64,000 bases of DNA from Capitulum mitella (GCA_030062745.1 CP099849.1:25842144-25906143); one strand, 5' to 3'. Shown: positions 50,331 through 63,268, counted from the first letter of the stretch. The notes: generated by a model not told the origin, from the letters alone. Translations and numbers: made by a program.

Positions 50331-51229
50331 ACGTTAGGTGGTTGTTATGGAGAGGAAGCTGCTTGCGAGTCAAACAGCCGGTTGGATTTACCAGAAATGG
50401 AAACGCACACTCTCATCGACAAAGAAAGTATTTATGTGTGCGCATTGTTAAGTTAGAGGTAACGTTTGCAACAGCCCATGGAAACGTGTATTTGGCCCAT
50501 AGAAACGTGCATGAAGCGTTTGTGGCCCATGAAACTTGTATTTGGCCGTGTTTCCGATGACTACTACGTATAATGCAAACGTAAACGCCTTATCTAACCC
50601 AAACTTTGTTGCGCAAGAAAAACTGGGAACATTTGATTCTCAAACAGGTTTTTAGAGGGTCTCCACGGTGGCACTGATGTGTGCTGCTGCCACTAACCTT
50701 TAACGTGTCACCCCGCACTGGTCCGCAAAGTTGCCAGCCGTGGCTTGCTCCAGTCACGTCCCGGGCTGTTTTTCATTCCACCCGTTAGTTCTCAACTATG
50801 ACGGGTACGTAAATGGTGTTTTTGAAACTCACCTGCATACGTTTGTGTAAGGGCGTATAGACGCAATATAGATATTTACGTACAGATATGAAGATATTGC
50901 GTAAAGCCGTTTCTTTTTTGTGCGCCGTTTTCTGCGCTTGTTTTATCAGTCCCTTGGCCCACCTATTGTCTGACAGTTCCCGTAACACCTGTTACCAGGC
51001 ATCAGCTGTCGCTAGCCGGCCAACTTTCTGCAAGGTTCGCCTATTATTACTTGTTTCCTGGTGCAGGGTTTCCCGCTGCCTCTTATCTGACGCCGCGCGA
51101 GCAGTTATCCCATTTATTTGTTTGCTGTAGCCCGTTGTTTTCTGAAGTCGCACAACGTTTCCAGTCTTTCCATGGGCTCAATGGATTCCCCGGTTTTCTA
51201 TTGCCGGGCTGTACTGTATTTGATTTTGT

Positions 51230-51590
51230 TGCCTCTTTCGGTCTGCTTGCTGGCTTGATGTTGCCTGGTGCAGCATGATGAAAAATCTCCGTCCGTCTCC
51301 TTGCTGCCTGTCCCACTGTTGCCTAGCGTGCGGTGACCCATTTTTCCTGTCTGCTCGCTGGCTGTCCTGCTGTTTCCCGGTGCCCGTTGTCCCTGTCTGC
51401 CCGCTCGTTGGCTGTCCCGCTGTTTCCCTGTGCCGAGTGACCCGCTGCCTGTTCGCTGGCTGTCCCGCTGTTTCCCGGTGCCCGTTGTCCCTGTCTGTCC
51501 GCCCGCTGGCAGTCCCGCTGTTTCCCGGTGCCCGTTGTCCCTGTCTGCCTGCTCGTTGGCTGTCCCGCTGTTTCCCAACACCGTGCAGCT
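51230..51590. repeat. Tandem repeat, period about 50 bp, roughly six units
   Basis: Units contain gctgtcccgctgtttcccgg followed by tgcccgttgtccctgtctg and a short cgctcgttg-type end. All frames stay open, so the long frames on both strands here are artefacts. Confidence 0.85.
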
Positions 51591-51599
51591 CGCTGCCGC

Positions 51600-52720
51600 C
51601 GCCCGTTGGGCCGTTCCCGGGCGGCCGCGGCGGGCGCAGCTGAGCGCTGGCTCGCGCCGCCCGCGGCCGCCCGCCGGCCGCCCGCCGGCCTCCTCTCCCT
51701 GCAGCGTAGGCGAATTCCGGACCAAAATAAAACGGGCGCTTTTGGTCCATCTCCAACGCGCTGCGCTTCGGTCGGAGAGAGAAAACGGAGATACAGACAG
51801 CGAGAGAGAGAGGGAGAGAGGGGGGAGTGAAAGGAAAGAAAGAGGGAATGATTGGGAAAGCGGATGCGTTAGCGAGAAAGAAAAGGGTGAAAGGAAACAA
51901 TAAGGATTTCCGATTGTATGGAAGAGTAATTCTGCTTCCCGAGGCAGGTGGAGAAACACGCAACAATGCACATATGTAGCGTATCATTGAAAGATTTTTA
52001 AAAAATGCGTAATCCTATCCCTGATTCTAGTGTTTGTTTTTTTTTTTGAAGTTAGCTGTAACAAAAAGACACCAGCGCTCATTCTGAGAGACAGAGATAT
52101 GGGAAAGAGTAGGGGAGGAGAGAGGAAAGACGTGTTACGTCTCGTTATGCATATTGCCTTGGCGGACTCTGGCGCACCTTGAAACGGCCTTATCTGGCGC
52201 AAAATCTACTAGTTTTGCCTTGAACGTGCAGCTTGACAATAGTCACTGCAACGGTTTTGTATGTGCCGATGCACATTTGCAAAGCTTATAAACCGGTCTG
52301 CATTTTTTTCTGTACATTCTGGGACGTTGAGTACCGATTCCGTGAGATTTGAGTGGAGTAAAAGTTCCGTTACTTTTGTCAGGACCTTAACCTAGAATTG
52401 CTGGAATTTTTTCTCTGATTCAATGAAACTTTATCAATATGCTTAACAAAATCTCAGTTCATTTCCAGATAGCCTGTAGGAATGTATTTCAACAGAATGA
52501 CTAAAAAAGAAAGGCCAGCCATCTGCACGCATGCGCAGTCCGATCACGTCCAGCGATATCCTTACCTGTGACTTGCCAAGAAAAGCACCATATCACTTTA
52601 CATCTGTTAACGAACTAAACGTCCGCTGACTGGCGCAGTTCAGTACCACAAACCTGAGCCGGGAGACGCTGAATGAACAAACAGTGCTTTGCCCAGGCTG
52701 TTTCGCTCTGCCTGGCCCCT
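51600..52720. other. Intergenic, GA-rich and AT-rich segments, no gene recognised
   Basis: A purine-rich GA/GAGA stretch (about 51775-51850) adjoins a GC-rich block (51595-51710). No homologous protein is seen. Confidence 0.45.
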
Positions 52721-52729
52721 GTTATTAGG

Positions 52730-53170
52730 CTCTAGTTTGGCTATTCCCCGTTACTGCGTTCTTACTGGGCCATTCCCTGGTGTTACGTTCTGATTTGGCC
52801 GTTCCCTGGTGTTACACTCTGGGTGGACCGTTGTCTCATTCGACGTCATCTGGCCCCCTGCTGACGTCAGCTAGGTGGGCTGCTGACTATAGCTGGGCCG
52901 AATGCTGGCGTCAGTAGGCCGACTGCTGGCGTCAGCTGGGCCAACTGCTGACATCAGTTGGGCCTGCTGCTGACGAATAACTGGGCTCGTTTACGATCAG
53001 CTGGACTAGATGCTGGTAATGAGATGAGTCGAATGCTCACGATTCAATGGACTGGCTAACGATCAGCGGGGCCGACTGCAGATGACGAGATATGGATGGG
53101 TCATCCGTTGACAGTTAAAGAGACCTGCTGATAAACTAGTCAGCTGGGTGTGCGACATAGCCAACGAGCC
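52730..53170. repeat. Degenerate tandem repeat, period about 25-30 bp
   Basis: Words of the form gctgacgtcagctgggccga(c/a)tgctgg recur, decaying to the right. A related ggccgttccctggtgttac motif repeats at the left edge (52770-52815). Confidence 0.7.
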
Positions 53171-53179
53171 ATATGGGTG

Positions 53180-54440
53180 ATGACATGACAACCTGGGATG
53201 TGGGCGGTGACAGTCAGCTGGATAACGTGATAAAATCTGCTGACTTTTTTCTTCTTCTTTTCCACTCGTATTCGTCTCCCGATTACCGAGGGTCTGTCTA
53301 CCCTTGGAAGATGAATCTTCTGTTAGAAGTGGTAATATATACGACGACCTCCTGATGCGTATAGTCGCAGTACCTTTTTAAAACCGAACATTCTTTCGCA
53401 ACAGATGAATGCAGCTTTCCGTTTCGGCCCTGTCCCTCCCCCTCCAAAAAACTGCGATTTGGACCTCATGAAGAAAAGCAGCTCAGTATCTAGTTTTACA
53501 AGTTTCCTCGCCTGCTAATTATTTAGCCTACAACGCAGATAATGGCTGTGAAGCAGTTCTGAAAGCCGATTGTTCTCTTCCAACCATACCAAGCTCATTG
53601 TTGATTCGGAAGGCGAAGTAAGATACATCATTAAATGAATCCTCTTGGTGAACGGAATGAGTCAGTAGTGGAATGACTCATAATGCAACATTACCTCCCA
53701 AGGAAATGTAGTTTGTGATAGGAACCTTAGCATAGCCTGCGGAAAGATAGCGACATTTTTGTTATGCCGGTCAGTGTGCCTGCAACACAACTGGGCTTGT
53801 AAAAGCTGAACGTGTAAAACTGACGCTCTTGGAGATATACCGCTGGACTTGTATTACTAAAAAAGATTTGGGACATGTTACAGAGTGTTTTACCGATGAT
53901 TTCAACGCCAGCAACTACTGCGTAAGCCTTGCAATTTTTTATGCGGTCACGTGCTGAAATATCACTGCCATGATATTAGAGGATGTGGATAGTCTTCTTC
54001 ATCACCTGAGAGATCACTGATAGACCTAAAAGGGTAAAACTAGGTATCGTTTGATCCTCGTGAAAAAAGGACGTCATACGCTTGTTTTGCCTCATTGCGT
54101 TTTCTTGCTTGGAACAAAATAGCCCGGGGTCGGCTACCTGTTATTTGTGCTTACCATAGAAACGTTAAACACAAGAAGACAATAAGAGCAAAGCATAAAA
54201 AGAGACTGATTTTACCCACATTATCCAGCAGCAGGCTGAGAAGCCGGGTCGCCCTGCCTTTACGTCACAGTTGTGTTCGGACGAATGAGAGATGAGAGAA
54301 TGAGGAAATGAGATAGTTGTTGTGACGAATGAGAGATGACAGAACAAGAGACAAAATCTGAGAGATCTTGTCTCCTGTTCAAAACAGAGCAGCGGCGGGG
54401 ATCGCCACCAGTTTCTGCGGCTGAAACGATTCGTTTTGTT
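53180..54440. other. Upstream flank or intron of the TGIF gene, no exon recognised
   Basis: AT-rich with short frames. The missing 5' coding exon(s) of the homeobox gene should lie in or left of this stretch; I found no convincing Met-containing exon with a matching donor phase. Confidence 0.4.
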
Positions 54441-54446
54441 TCTCAG

Positions 54447-57400
54447 CGGCGACTCGCTCTCCGCCGTCGCCAGGAGGAAATGACGACTGCAGCGACGCCA
54501 AGCGGCGAAGAGGAAATCTTCCCAAGGACTCTATCAAAGTGCTCAAGAACTGGCTCTTTGAGCACCGTTATAACGCGTACCCCAACGACGACCAAAAGGC
54601 TGATCTAGCCGTGCAGGCTAATCTGACCGTGCTCCAGGTAAGACAAACGGTTGGTAGAGATAGGGAACAGTTGATCTGCCACTCTTCCGGACGCCTTCCC
54701 TATTCGGCGGGCACTTTTGGACCGACGTTCATTGACTGCAGCGCGCCGTCTTCTTCAGCTGATAGAATTACGATTACGATATATATTTATTGGAAAATAG
54801 CACGTTGCAAGAGTTTCAGCGTAGTCGGGTCAAACCTGAAGCAAACACTACAACATAAACTCAGGCCACACATGCATGAATACGGAGGAATATTTCACGT
54901 ATATCTATCGAAATTTTCTATTAGAATTCACTTTCTTATTTTGTAACTTGCAATTGCAATATTCTTGTATGTCTATGTAGGCTGTTACACCTATGCACCT
55001 ATATCCGGGCCTCGGCTTCAGATGTTGGCAAATGTGAAGCAAATGTTGGGCAAGCGCAATCAGTTGCTGGGAAAAATCATTTGCTGATTCTTCTAAAACT
55101 GACCTTTATCAGAAGAAGATTGTAGAGTACAATATACACAGCTGCACCGTGATAACCTACACCAGTGGCGGCGTCACCGAGGCAGCAGCACCGGGGGCAG
55201 CGGGTAATCCTCAGCTCGGGACGATGTACCAAGAACCCAGTGGCAACGCATGGGAAAAAAGACTGGTAAATGTCGTTTGTCCCCGTTGTCCTGAATTAGT
55301 GGCGCGGTTACTGTCCTGCGCATTAGTACCGATGTGAATCCTTCCGGACTCAGGATCCGGACCCGTCTGGGCCAGTCGACGTAAAAACAGGAAAACGGAC
55401 TTTTCCGGGTGTCATGGGGGTGTCTTTCAGTCAGCTGTTTTGCGCAATATGAACCGTAGCATGCCTGCCACAGCTGTTTAATTTTCGTTTAACACGGCAA
55501 GCTTCGTGCTGTCGATTCATTTAGCACGCTCACAGAGCCGCGCCTGAGACTACGGGTGCGGAAAGAGTCAGCTGATTTCCGGACGAGCGTTGACAAGTGC
55601 AGGTGCGATGTGAACCGGACTTGAGTGATTTTTCATCATCGGAGGGAAGTCACGTGATAAGTAACCTGCAGGACGGGAAACTGAAGACTGTATTGAAACG
55701 CAAACGATATCCCGGAAATGCAGCGTGTTACCCCGATTCTGCCGCCTTAGTGTTTCCCTAATGCTGCCCCAGACATTTAGGCAAATGGCGCTGGAGGATG
55801 TTGTCTGTGACCTGCAGCTTCACGAAGCAGCCGCCCGTGACCGTCTGGTCTTCTCGGTCTCAAACAAAATGTTGTTTCCATCCTGGGAGCCAGGCGCTAG
55901 GCATGCTGTACGCTGCATTTTTGTCTCGCCCCGTTGCAGTGCAGATATGTGGTCGGTGCTGTTTTACGGAACCACTGTTTTATGACCGCCATGTAAAAAT
56001 CACGTGATGAATGCAACTACCAAAGCAAAGTTATCTGAAAGACATTTACAGCTGCAGCTGGCTCAAGTCACTAACATTGCTTACACAAGCACATAGCACA
56101 AAATCTATATGACACTATTTTTTGCCTGCACAGCTCCATTCTGCAGGGCAGCGAATTGCAGCCATTGGCTTTCCTATGAAGAATATGTCTTCCAATCTAG
56201 CAGAGGTTTACAGATTCTTACCTTCTAAAGATGGTTTCAAATTAAGGCCTCGCGTCTTTAGAAAGACTGGCTTTTCGAAATACGTGGCCTCGAAAAGGGA
56301 CGTTTTGATCCAAAGCCAGCGGTCACGTCCATCTGAACAAGGTTTCACTGTCAGCCCTAGTCATCAGCCTATAAACCATAACGTCAACAGACAATTAGCT
56401 ATTACCCGTTCCGTTTCGCCTGAACATCGGTGAGCACGCGCTGACTCAGACCGGCGGCGATAGCGCAGCCAGGAGTCGGCCGTAACACCTGTACCAGAAC
56501 ATGGCCGCCGGTGGAAAAACTGCCGCGCCGGCGTGATACCGGCACACTTGCACCGAAACCTGTACGGCGACTCAATTATATGACGTCCTGTTTTTACGGT
56601 GAACTATCGTGCGATCAGCGCGCCGGCCGGCGTGCACGGGCGCTGGGCGGATGGTGCTGCCACCGCATGCCCGGCGCCCTGCAGGATCGGCCCCGGACAC
56701 GTGTAATGCCGGGCTGCGTTGACGCTTAGCTGACTGGCGCGCCAGACAGTCGCCTGGTGCGCTGTCATTGGCGGGCCGCTGCATGGCGGGAAATGCGGGA
56801 GGGGAGGGTTGAGAGGGTCTAGACCCCCGCTTTTCAGAGATTTAACACTATACCTATAGTAGTGACCGACAAGAACTAGTGCAATATTGTTCATACTCCC
56901 CCCCCCCACACACACACATAATTTTCGGAAATGTCCAGTCATGGCCAGTCATGTTCCACGTCTGAATGTCTGGAGAGTTGGTGACAGTCAAGCTTTGGGC
57001 GCAGTACGCCCGGTGCGAGGTGTGGTTGCGCTATGTAGCGGCGCGCTGAATCGCTTCGTTCAGCTGGCGTCTCAACCACTCAAACCGGCAGTGGCGTTCC
57101 GACGACCTCTCAGGCTTACATAGTGGCCTGAGACACGTACTTTGGCCGAAACTTTGCCATCATATGCCGTTATATTCAGCTGCGCGTCACCCCACCAATA
57201 GCGCATTACCACTGACCAATGCAACCTGCCGACGAAAATGATGTCGCTGTCAAGGAAGAAAAAAACAACGATATGCTTTTGATAAACATAACATTGTTTT
57301 TTCCTTTTCTTTCAGTTGCATACTTAATGGGCAAGCCGTAAAAGAGCAGTAAAAGTGATACGTCGTATCACTTTTACTGCTCTTTTTCTTCCTGCCACTT

Positions 57401-58498
57401 CCACACAACACTTCACCTGCCCCTACCACCACTGTAACCAGGTGACTGGGAGTGGTCCCATTCCATTCGGTCATAAGGTAGAAAATATTACATAAATTCC
57501 ATCAGCAAACAATCGTCAAAAAAGGAAACACGTAGCCGTAGCATTTCCTGATAATAAACAAGGAAAACATACGCGCCAAACTGTTTTGTAGCTAGTTTAG
57601 TTACCAGCTTCCACCGACGTCGGAGCCTGACAGCATAATCACTTTAAACGGTGATATCCGCCCATCTTTTTAAAGTTTGGGTGGGTCGTACAAAAATTAC
57701 GTTTTCTTCTAGAGCTATGTTTTCTTTGGGTATCTAAGCTGACAAGCACTGTCGCTATTTACTGACAGATTCAATTCTTCTTAGTTTTGCTGGAGTTCTG
57801 GGACTGTGGTAGACCCTGATTCTGACCTGATCTCCGCTGAAAAGTTAACCACATACATTGCGCAGTTGGCTTTTTCTGTGTTAAGACGACTCATGTCAGT
57901 TAAGCAGGGAAAGAAATCGATAAATAGGCTCCAAGACAGATTATTTTCTAGTTTTCTGTGTTTTTTCGCACTTAATATGACTCGTTCAGCATAATACAAA
58001 TATTACTTCGGGTATTTACTATATTCATAGCCATATGAGGTTCCTGTGGTTTTGTTATTTTGTGCAGCAAACGCGGTTTCTTCACCACTGTGCCAATATC
58101 GTGATATGGATCTTGCCGATGGGTGCAATTTTGGAAGAAACATAGTGGACGCCAGTCATCCAAATGGAGATGCCTATCTTTTTGGACGACCATGTGCAAT
58201 GCTTTTGAACCAACAAAAAGACGTTTCCGACCCAAGCCCGTTGTGGTCCATGAGAAACTGAAACTGTGAAATGAGCCTGTATGAGTCATCGCTCCCTAAA
58301 AGGTCACCATTGTTTGCTTCGTCAATGGGCGGACGGCGAAATGGCTTGCGATAAAACGCATCGCTCCGTTTCATTCCAGGTGTGCAACTGGTTCATCAAC
58401 GCCCGGCGCCGGATCCTGCCGGAGCTGATTCGGCAGGAGGGCAACGACCCCGACCGCTTCACCATCAACCGCAAGAGCCGCCGCCAGCGGGAGCCGGA

Positions 58499-58549
<51 letters not shown>

Positions 58550-58982
58550 GGGTCCCGAGACGGGCGACTGCTGGCCGGGCGGCTGGCCGGAGCCGGCGGC
58601 GCCAGCGGCCGCCCGGCGCCTCCTGCCGCCCATCTCGCAGCTGTCGGTCGGCCGGGGCGGCGAGGCCGGCGCGCCGAGCGCGCCGCTGCCGCCGTTCAGC
58701 TCGTACCAGCAGGCGGCGCCGGCCGAGCCGTACCCGTACGCCGCGCCGCCGCCGGCCGCCTACCCGGAGACGTTCCCGGCGTACGCGGGCTACGGCGCCG
58801 AGCCGTTCCAGTTCCCGGCGGCGCAGGTGACGCCGCCGCCGACGCCGCCGCCGGCGGCGCCGCCGCAGCCGCCGCCCGACCCGGAGCGGGCCGACAGCTT
58901 TAACGGGCTGCGCCTGCTGATGGACGCCGCCGGCCTGCAGGCGGACGCCGCGCCGGAGCAGAAGACCTACCTCAGCTTGTGA
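54447..58982 (+). CDS. TGIF: TGIF-type TALE homeobox transcription factor (5' end missing)
   Basis: Nuclear DNA-binding repressor of the TALE class (TGIF; fly achintya/vismay). Two exons: 54447-54637 (donor gtaaga) and 58380-58982 (after acceptor ttccag), stop TGA at 58980. The first carries [20 protein letters not shown] and [16 protein letters not shown] with the TALE insertion between helices 1 and 2; the second begins [16 protein letters not shown] (helix 3, Ile at position 50) and [15 protein letters not shown]. The 3.7-kb intron splits the homeobox after TVLQ. After the domain come a run of about 17 Gly (GGC repeats, 58504-58551), a Pro/Ala-rich region, the TGIF motif TPPPTPP and a C-terminal [11 protein letters not shown]. 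An in-frame stop at 54422 with no Met after it shows that 54447 is an internal acceptor (ttctcag) and an upstream exon exists. Function is inferred from family. Confidence 0.95.
54640..58375. other. TGIF intron
   Basis: Splits the homeobox. It contains a perfect hairpin (57340-57386) and several short frames with no homology; no nested gene was recognised. Confidence 0.75.
57340..57386. repeat. Perfect 23-bp inverted repeat with a 1-nt centre
   Basis: Left arm 57340-57362 (aaaagagcagtaaaag then tgatacg) is exactly complementary to 57364-57386. It lies in the TGIF intron. Such a near-perfect palindrome is unusual in old intron DNA. Confidence 0.93.
58502..58551 (+). repeat. GGC trinucleotide run in TGIF coding sequence
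   Basis: A near-pure GGC run encodes about 17 glycines directly after the homeodomain. Such runs vary in length between individuals. Confidence 0.95.
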
Positions 58983-58989
58983 TAGCGAG

Positions 58990-59650
58990 CTCGGCGCAGC
59001 TTGCTCGTAGTGCCGGCCGGTCGCCGGTCGGCACCAGTGCTAGTGGCGTGCCAGGGCCTGCGGGCTGGTGTGTGGTGAGCTGGCGTCCGTGAGACGGTAC
59101 GCTTGCGAGGGAGGGGAGCGTAGACCACCGGCCGACGAAGGAGTGATGGTTACTGCGGGGAGCGCTGGTCCACGTCGGTAGCGAGGGCACGCCGCAGCTG
59201 CCCGGTTTTGAACGACAGCGAGAGAGGAGCTCACACGCAGCTGGAGGAAGCGGCAGTCAGTGACGGAGACGCAGGCCGGCGTCTCCGGCGCTGTTACCCG
59301 GCATCGTCCGCATTCAGCACGGGAAGATCATTGAACTGTAATGTCGCAAAACGGTTGAAACGAATCCGAAGACGATTTGAAAGTTACAGTTTGACGGACG
59401 TTCTAGGTGGAAACTCCATTAAAATCGGACATCATACATGGACGACGTTCCGTAAATGGTACTATTTGCCAACAACTACGGCGTGGAACTGGATGTTCAA
59501 CACACCGTATGATGCTCCATAGGTCTTCAAAACAAGCGACATCATGACAACATCAAGGATCCCCTTTTATTCAGCAGTGACGCACGATCTAGCACGGTGT
59601 CTGTGCAATTTAGAGTTCTGTAAGGCCAGGCGTTCCGCGAGTGATGCACG
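58990..59650. other. Likely TGIF 3' UTR and flank
   Basis: Moderately GC-rich sequence follows the stop codon. No AATAAA was found close by. Nothing else is recognised. Confidence 0.4.
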
Positions 59651-59653
59651 GGG

Positions 59654-59910
59654 ACTTAATTCAAGCCGACGTTAACGTTTTTGGGACGTGAGCAAGGTAT
59701 GACAGACATAAGCGAGTCGTTTGCTGCGGGTAGAGCACCATTCGCTGTCCATCGAACTATGCCATAACGCGCCTTAATTCATAATTGGGCTTAATTCGAG
59801 CCGACGTTAAAGTTTTAGGGGCGTGAGCAAGATCTGGCAGGCATAAGCGAATTGTTTGCAGCGTGTAGAGCACCATTTGCTGTCCATTGAGCTATGCAGT
59901 AACGCGCCTC
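59654..59910. repeat. Tandem duplication, period 135 bp, two units
   Basis: Units 59654-59775 and 59789-59910 share cttaattc(a/g)agccgacgtta, gacataagcga-like and tagagcaccat(t)tgctgtcca blocks and end with taacgcgcc. Divergence is moderate. Confidence 0.9.
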
Positions 59911-59914
59911 ATCC

Positions 59915-61190
59915 CACCGTGGTCGTCTGGACTCCCCAGCAGAGTGACGTAGCGAGGGCTAATGTAGCGCGTGTGAAATGTTCCTGTAAGCCATGGAGAG
60001 ATGGCTCAGTTCACAAACGTAGATAAGTTCAAATGCGACCAGTGCTCAAGCTGATCTGCTACCGTAATCACGTTCCTTTAGTGTTGCTCAATTAGCTAGA
60101 TTAGATACGGGTGTGTATTAGTTCAGCATTCCAGAGGTGTGGAAGAAATATATCAAAGCTGACAACGGCTTTCGGGGATTCGTGAAGAAGCTGGGCGGCG
60201 GCAACTAGCGTGAACGCGGAAACGTTTCGTCTATGGATCGTAAAAAACAAGGTTTCCAAAAGAACAGTCTATGGATTTGGAAACATGGTATGCTATACCC
60301 CCTCCTCCAAAAAATGCGTTACAAAACCGGTAAAATCAGTGAATTAATACACCTTCGCGAAAAGGCAGAACCTAAAAACTAGAGTTTCGCATGTCCGCTA
60401 ACATTTACACATTCTTTTCATATGTGGTAAGTGTCATATGTGACATATGTCATACATAATCAAAACATCAATAGCAGATGTTTTGGTCCAATAAGCTTTT
60501 ATGTTGGGTCAGAAACGTAGCCAGGTGGACATGCCCCCCCCCCCCGCTGAGCTAAGCAGTCTACAAAAGATATTTAGCGATTCAGCAGGAATACGAAACA
60601 GTGATCATGCACATGATGCGAAAGCAAACATTATATGTTTTTCCCGTGCGGTAAATATGAGACCATTTACATAAACTCGCTGCTTTTTCTTATATATTTT
60701 GTCATATGTCAGTGGCATTTGACGTGCCTGTGTTAGGTAAACTTCGATATGGGAATCCCATAAAATGAGAAAACCCAAGGTAAAGAAACAACTCACGGTT
60801 TGAATAACCACCTCTTTTTGCAAAACCTTGTATTTTTTCCCACGACGCAAAGATCCGCCAAAGCTTCTGAACTCTGGATTTGTCAAAACGAATTGGAGAG
60901 ATAAAACATCGGCTCCATCACGTTAGGAATGAGACGAAAATAGAAAATACTTTCACGCAAATGTCTCCTGAAAGCAGCCTGGTGACAGAGCAGAACAAAC
61001 GATAAGAAGATAAATCGAGTAAACGTCAGCGTTGTGTCTCCGCGGACAGGATTTGTCCATCCGTGGCTCCACCTATACGCTAGTAGCGCCATCTCTTGGC
61101 AGTCGGTTCCATCAGCATCGGTCAGCGCTGCTGGCCACCCGTCACCGCGTCACCGCCGGCTGGTGATCCAGGTGACGTTATAAACAGGTC
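59915..61190. other. Intergenic, no gene recognised
   Basis: AT-rich, with a C-run near 60535 and a small catatgt cluster near 60430-60460. No homology is recognised. Confidence 0.45.
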
Positions 61191-61194
61191 ATAC

Positions 61195-61745
61195 AAGCCA
61201 TCAAAGTCACCGTCAGCTGTCCTTCAAACCGTCTATCCAAAGTATTGTCAGTCTTTACAATATAAACTGGCTGACCAAATCTCCGCCAGCCGTCCATCCG
61301 AATGGGCCGCACAATGCACCAAGCCCGGCCACCGAAATATCCTATCCGAATCTTCATCAATCTTTCAACAAAAGCGGCCAAACAAATCTCGACCCGTTAA
61401 CCATCAAAATGTATTGCATAAGTCATCCACCTATCCAAAATCCACCATCCACCCATCCAAACAAGCTATCCAGATTATCTGACTATCTAAGTCGTCCATC
61501 CAACCATAATCTGCCGACCATCCAAAACGTCTATCGGAATCATTGTCACTTGGCAACCTAAGAGTTGCCGAATAGCCACCAGTCGACCACTTAAATCGGA
61601 TGTTGAGAACATCACCGGCCGGCCATCCAACACGGCTAAATTAACGGGCTGTCTAAATCACCAGCAAACGACCATCGAAACCTTCCACGCAAATCGCCAT
61701 CAGCCGATCATCCAAACCAGCCGTCGAGATTCAGAAAACCCAGGT
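61195..61745. repeat. Degenerate repeat rich in CCATCCAAA and ATC(A/C)CC words
   Basis: The words ccatccaaa, gtccatcc and atcaccgg/atcgccatcagcc recur irregularly every 20-40 bp. This looks like a decayed short-period minisatellite; the open frame through it (61096-61482) is not supported as a gene. Confidence 0.6.
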
Positions 61746-61749
61746 ACAG

Positions 61750-62585
61750 GTCTCCACAAAAGTAATGCTAGGTATTAGGGTTCTTGTGGTAAACTGGCCA
61801 TAGCTCCAGTGCGTATGGTGCTAGCGTAATGTATTATGAGCAACTATTTGCTGCGACGTAGGAGTAACCGTAATGACTTCAAACCTGTGTTTCATATTTC
61901 AGTCTCAATTTCAGTTTCAATTTCATGCCTAAAAACATGAAAAACCATATTTACGCTTGGTAGGTGGGGACGTTGGGGAAGTTTCTCAGTTCCGCCACTG
62001 CGCCAATCCTCTCGGCGGTCAAAATGATAAGATTAGTTGTGTTATGAATGGGGTACTGGATAGAGACTATGAGGAGGGAGCGCGTCTTGATCACGTGACA
62101 TGTCCTGCCGGAGGGCTGTTAGGGCGTCGCGGAGAATCACCAGGTCGTATCCGACCTGCAGTCCGTTCCAAACATGTAGTTTTCACCTGATTGGATCCGG
62201 ACATTCGACCCGAACAATGACGGCTGAACGATTTCTGAGCAATAACGTTGGCAATGACTTACACACGAATAAACGGTGCATATTGTATACAGAAGAAGCA
62301 TTTAAGATAAATATATGGTGAATGTCATTGCCAGGGCAGATTAATGATAATGACACGAGGTGAAACGGACAAATACTGCGTTCATTTACATCCGAGCACT
62401 TAACTCGCCGGAGTATATTTTGGCATACAAAAACACACATTACCAAGGCCGGAACTTCGTATCTCTTGGGTGACTGCATCCCTTAATGTTCAGCTGACCT
62501 CCCAATGTTGAGCTCCCCTAGTGCTGAGCTGGCCCCTCACAGTGTGGACCTTGGCTCCCAATACTTTATCAGTTCGCAATTATTA
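61750..62585. other. Intergenic, nothing recognised
   Basis: No gene, RNA or clear repeat beyond short cagtttcaattt-type duplications near 61900. Confidence 0.45.
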
Positions 62586-62593
62586 GAATTTAA

Positions 62594-63268
62594 CCCTTGA
62601 CGGATGAGGGAAGTGGATGCCGTTCTCAAGCATTTTTTCCGGGGCCACGGCAAAACGGCGCACGACAGCAAGGTAAAATAACGGCATAGTTGACGGCAAA
62701 TTCATTGCTTATGTTTTGAAAAAAGAGTGGCCCCATCTTGTCTCAGAGCAGCGAGCTATGACGTCATTACTGAAACCTTGCAGGGCGATTTTTGCGCCAA
62801 ATGTCGTTTTTTACTGTTTTGGGGCAATAGACATGCATAAACGGCAGATGACGGGCATAAAATCAGTTTGGAATGGTAGTCGACATGACAGCAGGTCACT
62901 TTAGATAACCCAATGACTTTTTTAAGGTTAAACGATGTAAGTGGCCTTAGATGGCCTCTTTTGACCTTAGAGCCTTTTTATGATTTTTTTTTTGGCAGGA
63001 CGATTTTAGACCTATTTAGCCCCAAATGTGTCGTTTTTAACTGAGTAAAATCAATTTATAGATCCCAAGCACAAAGTTTGACCTGACCTAGAAGGCCACT
63101 GGCTGACCTGACGGGGTCAATATAGTTGCCGTTGGATTCTTTGGGCATAAGGCTCTCGATTTCTTATTTCCCCGAGGCGCTAGTTTAATTAGGGGCCAAA
63201 TGGCGAGGGAGGTGCCTATCCCCTTTCCGTCATATGTGCAAATGGAAATCCCTCCCGGACGGCGAGGG
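62594..63268. mobile_element. Second TTAA-flanked element, piggyBac-like, non-autonomous
   Basis: The 675-bp segment starts CCCTTGACGG and ends CGGACGGCGAGGG. It is flanked by TTAA at 62590-62593 and 63269-63272. The termini are imperfect inverted repeats (CCCTtGaCGg against CCCTCGCCGt). Like the ~1.2-kb family it contains TGACCT words (62992 region and 63080-63120, including TGACCTGACCT). No transposase frame is present. It is a different family or a distant relative; the assignment rests on ends and target site. Confidence 0.55.

Noticed and set aside
51178-51987. 257- and 269-codon minus-strand frames
   Set aside because: They consist of the 50-bp tandem repeat plus a Ser-Leu tract from the GA-rich region.
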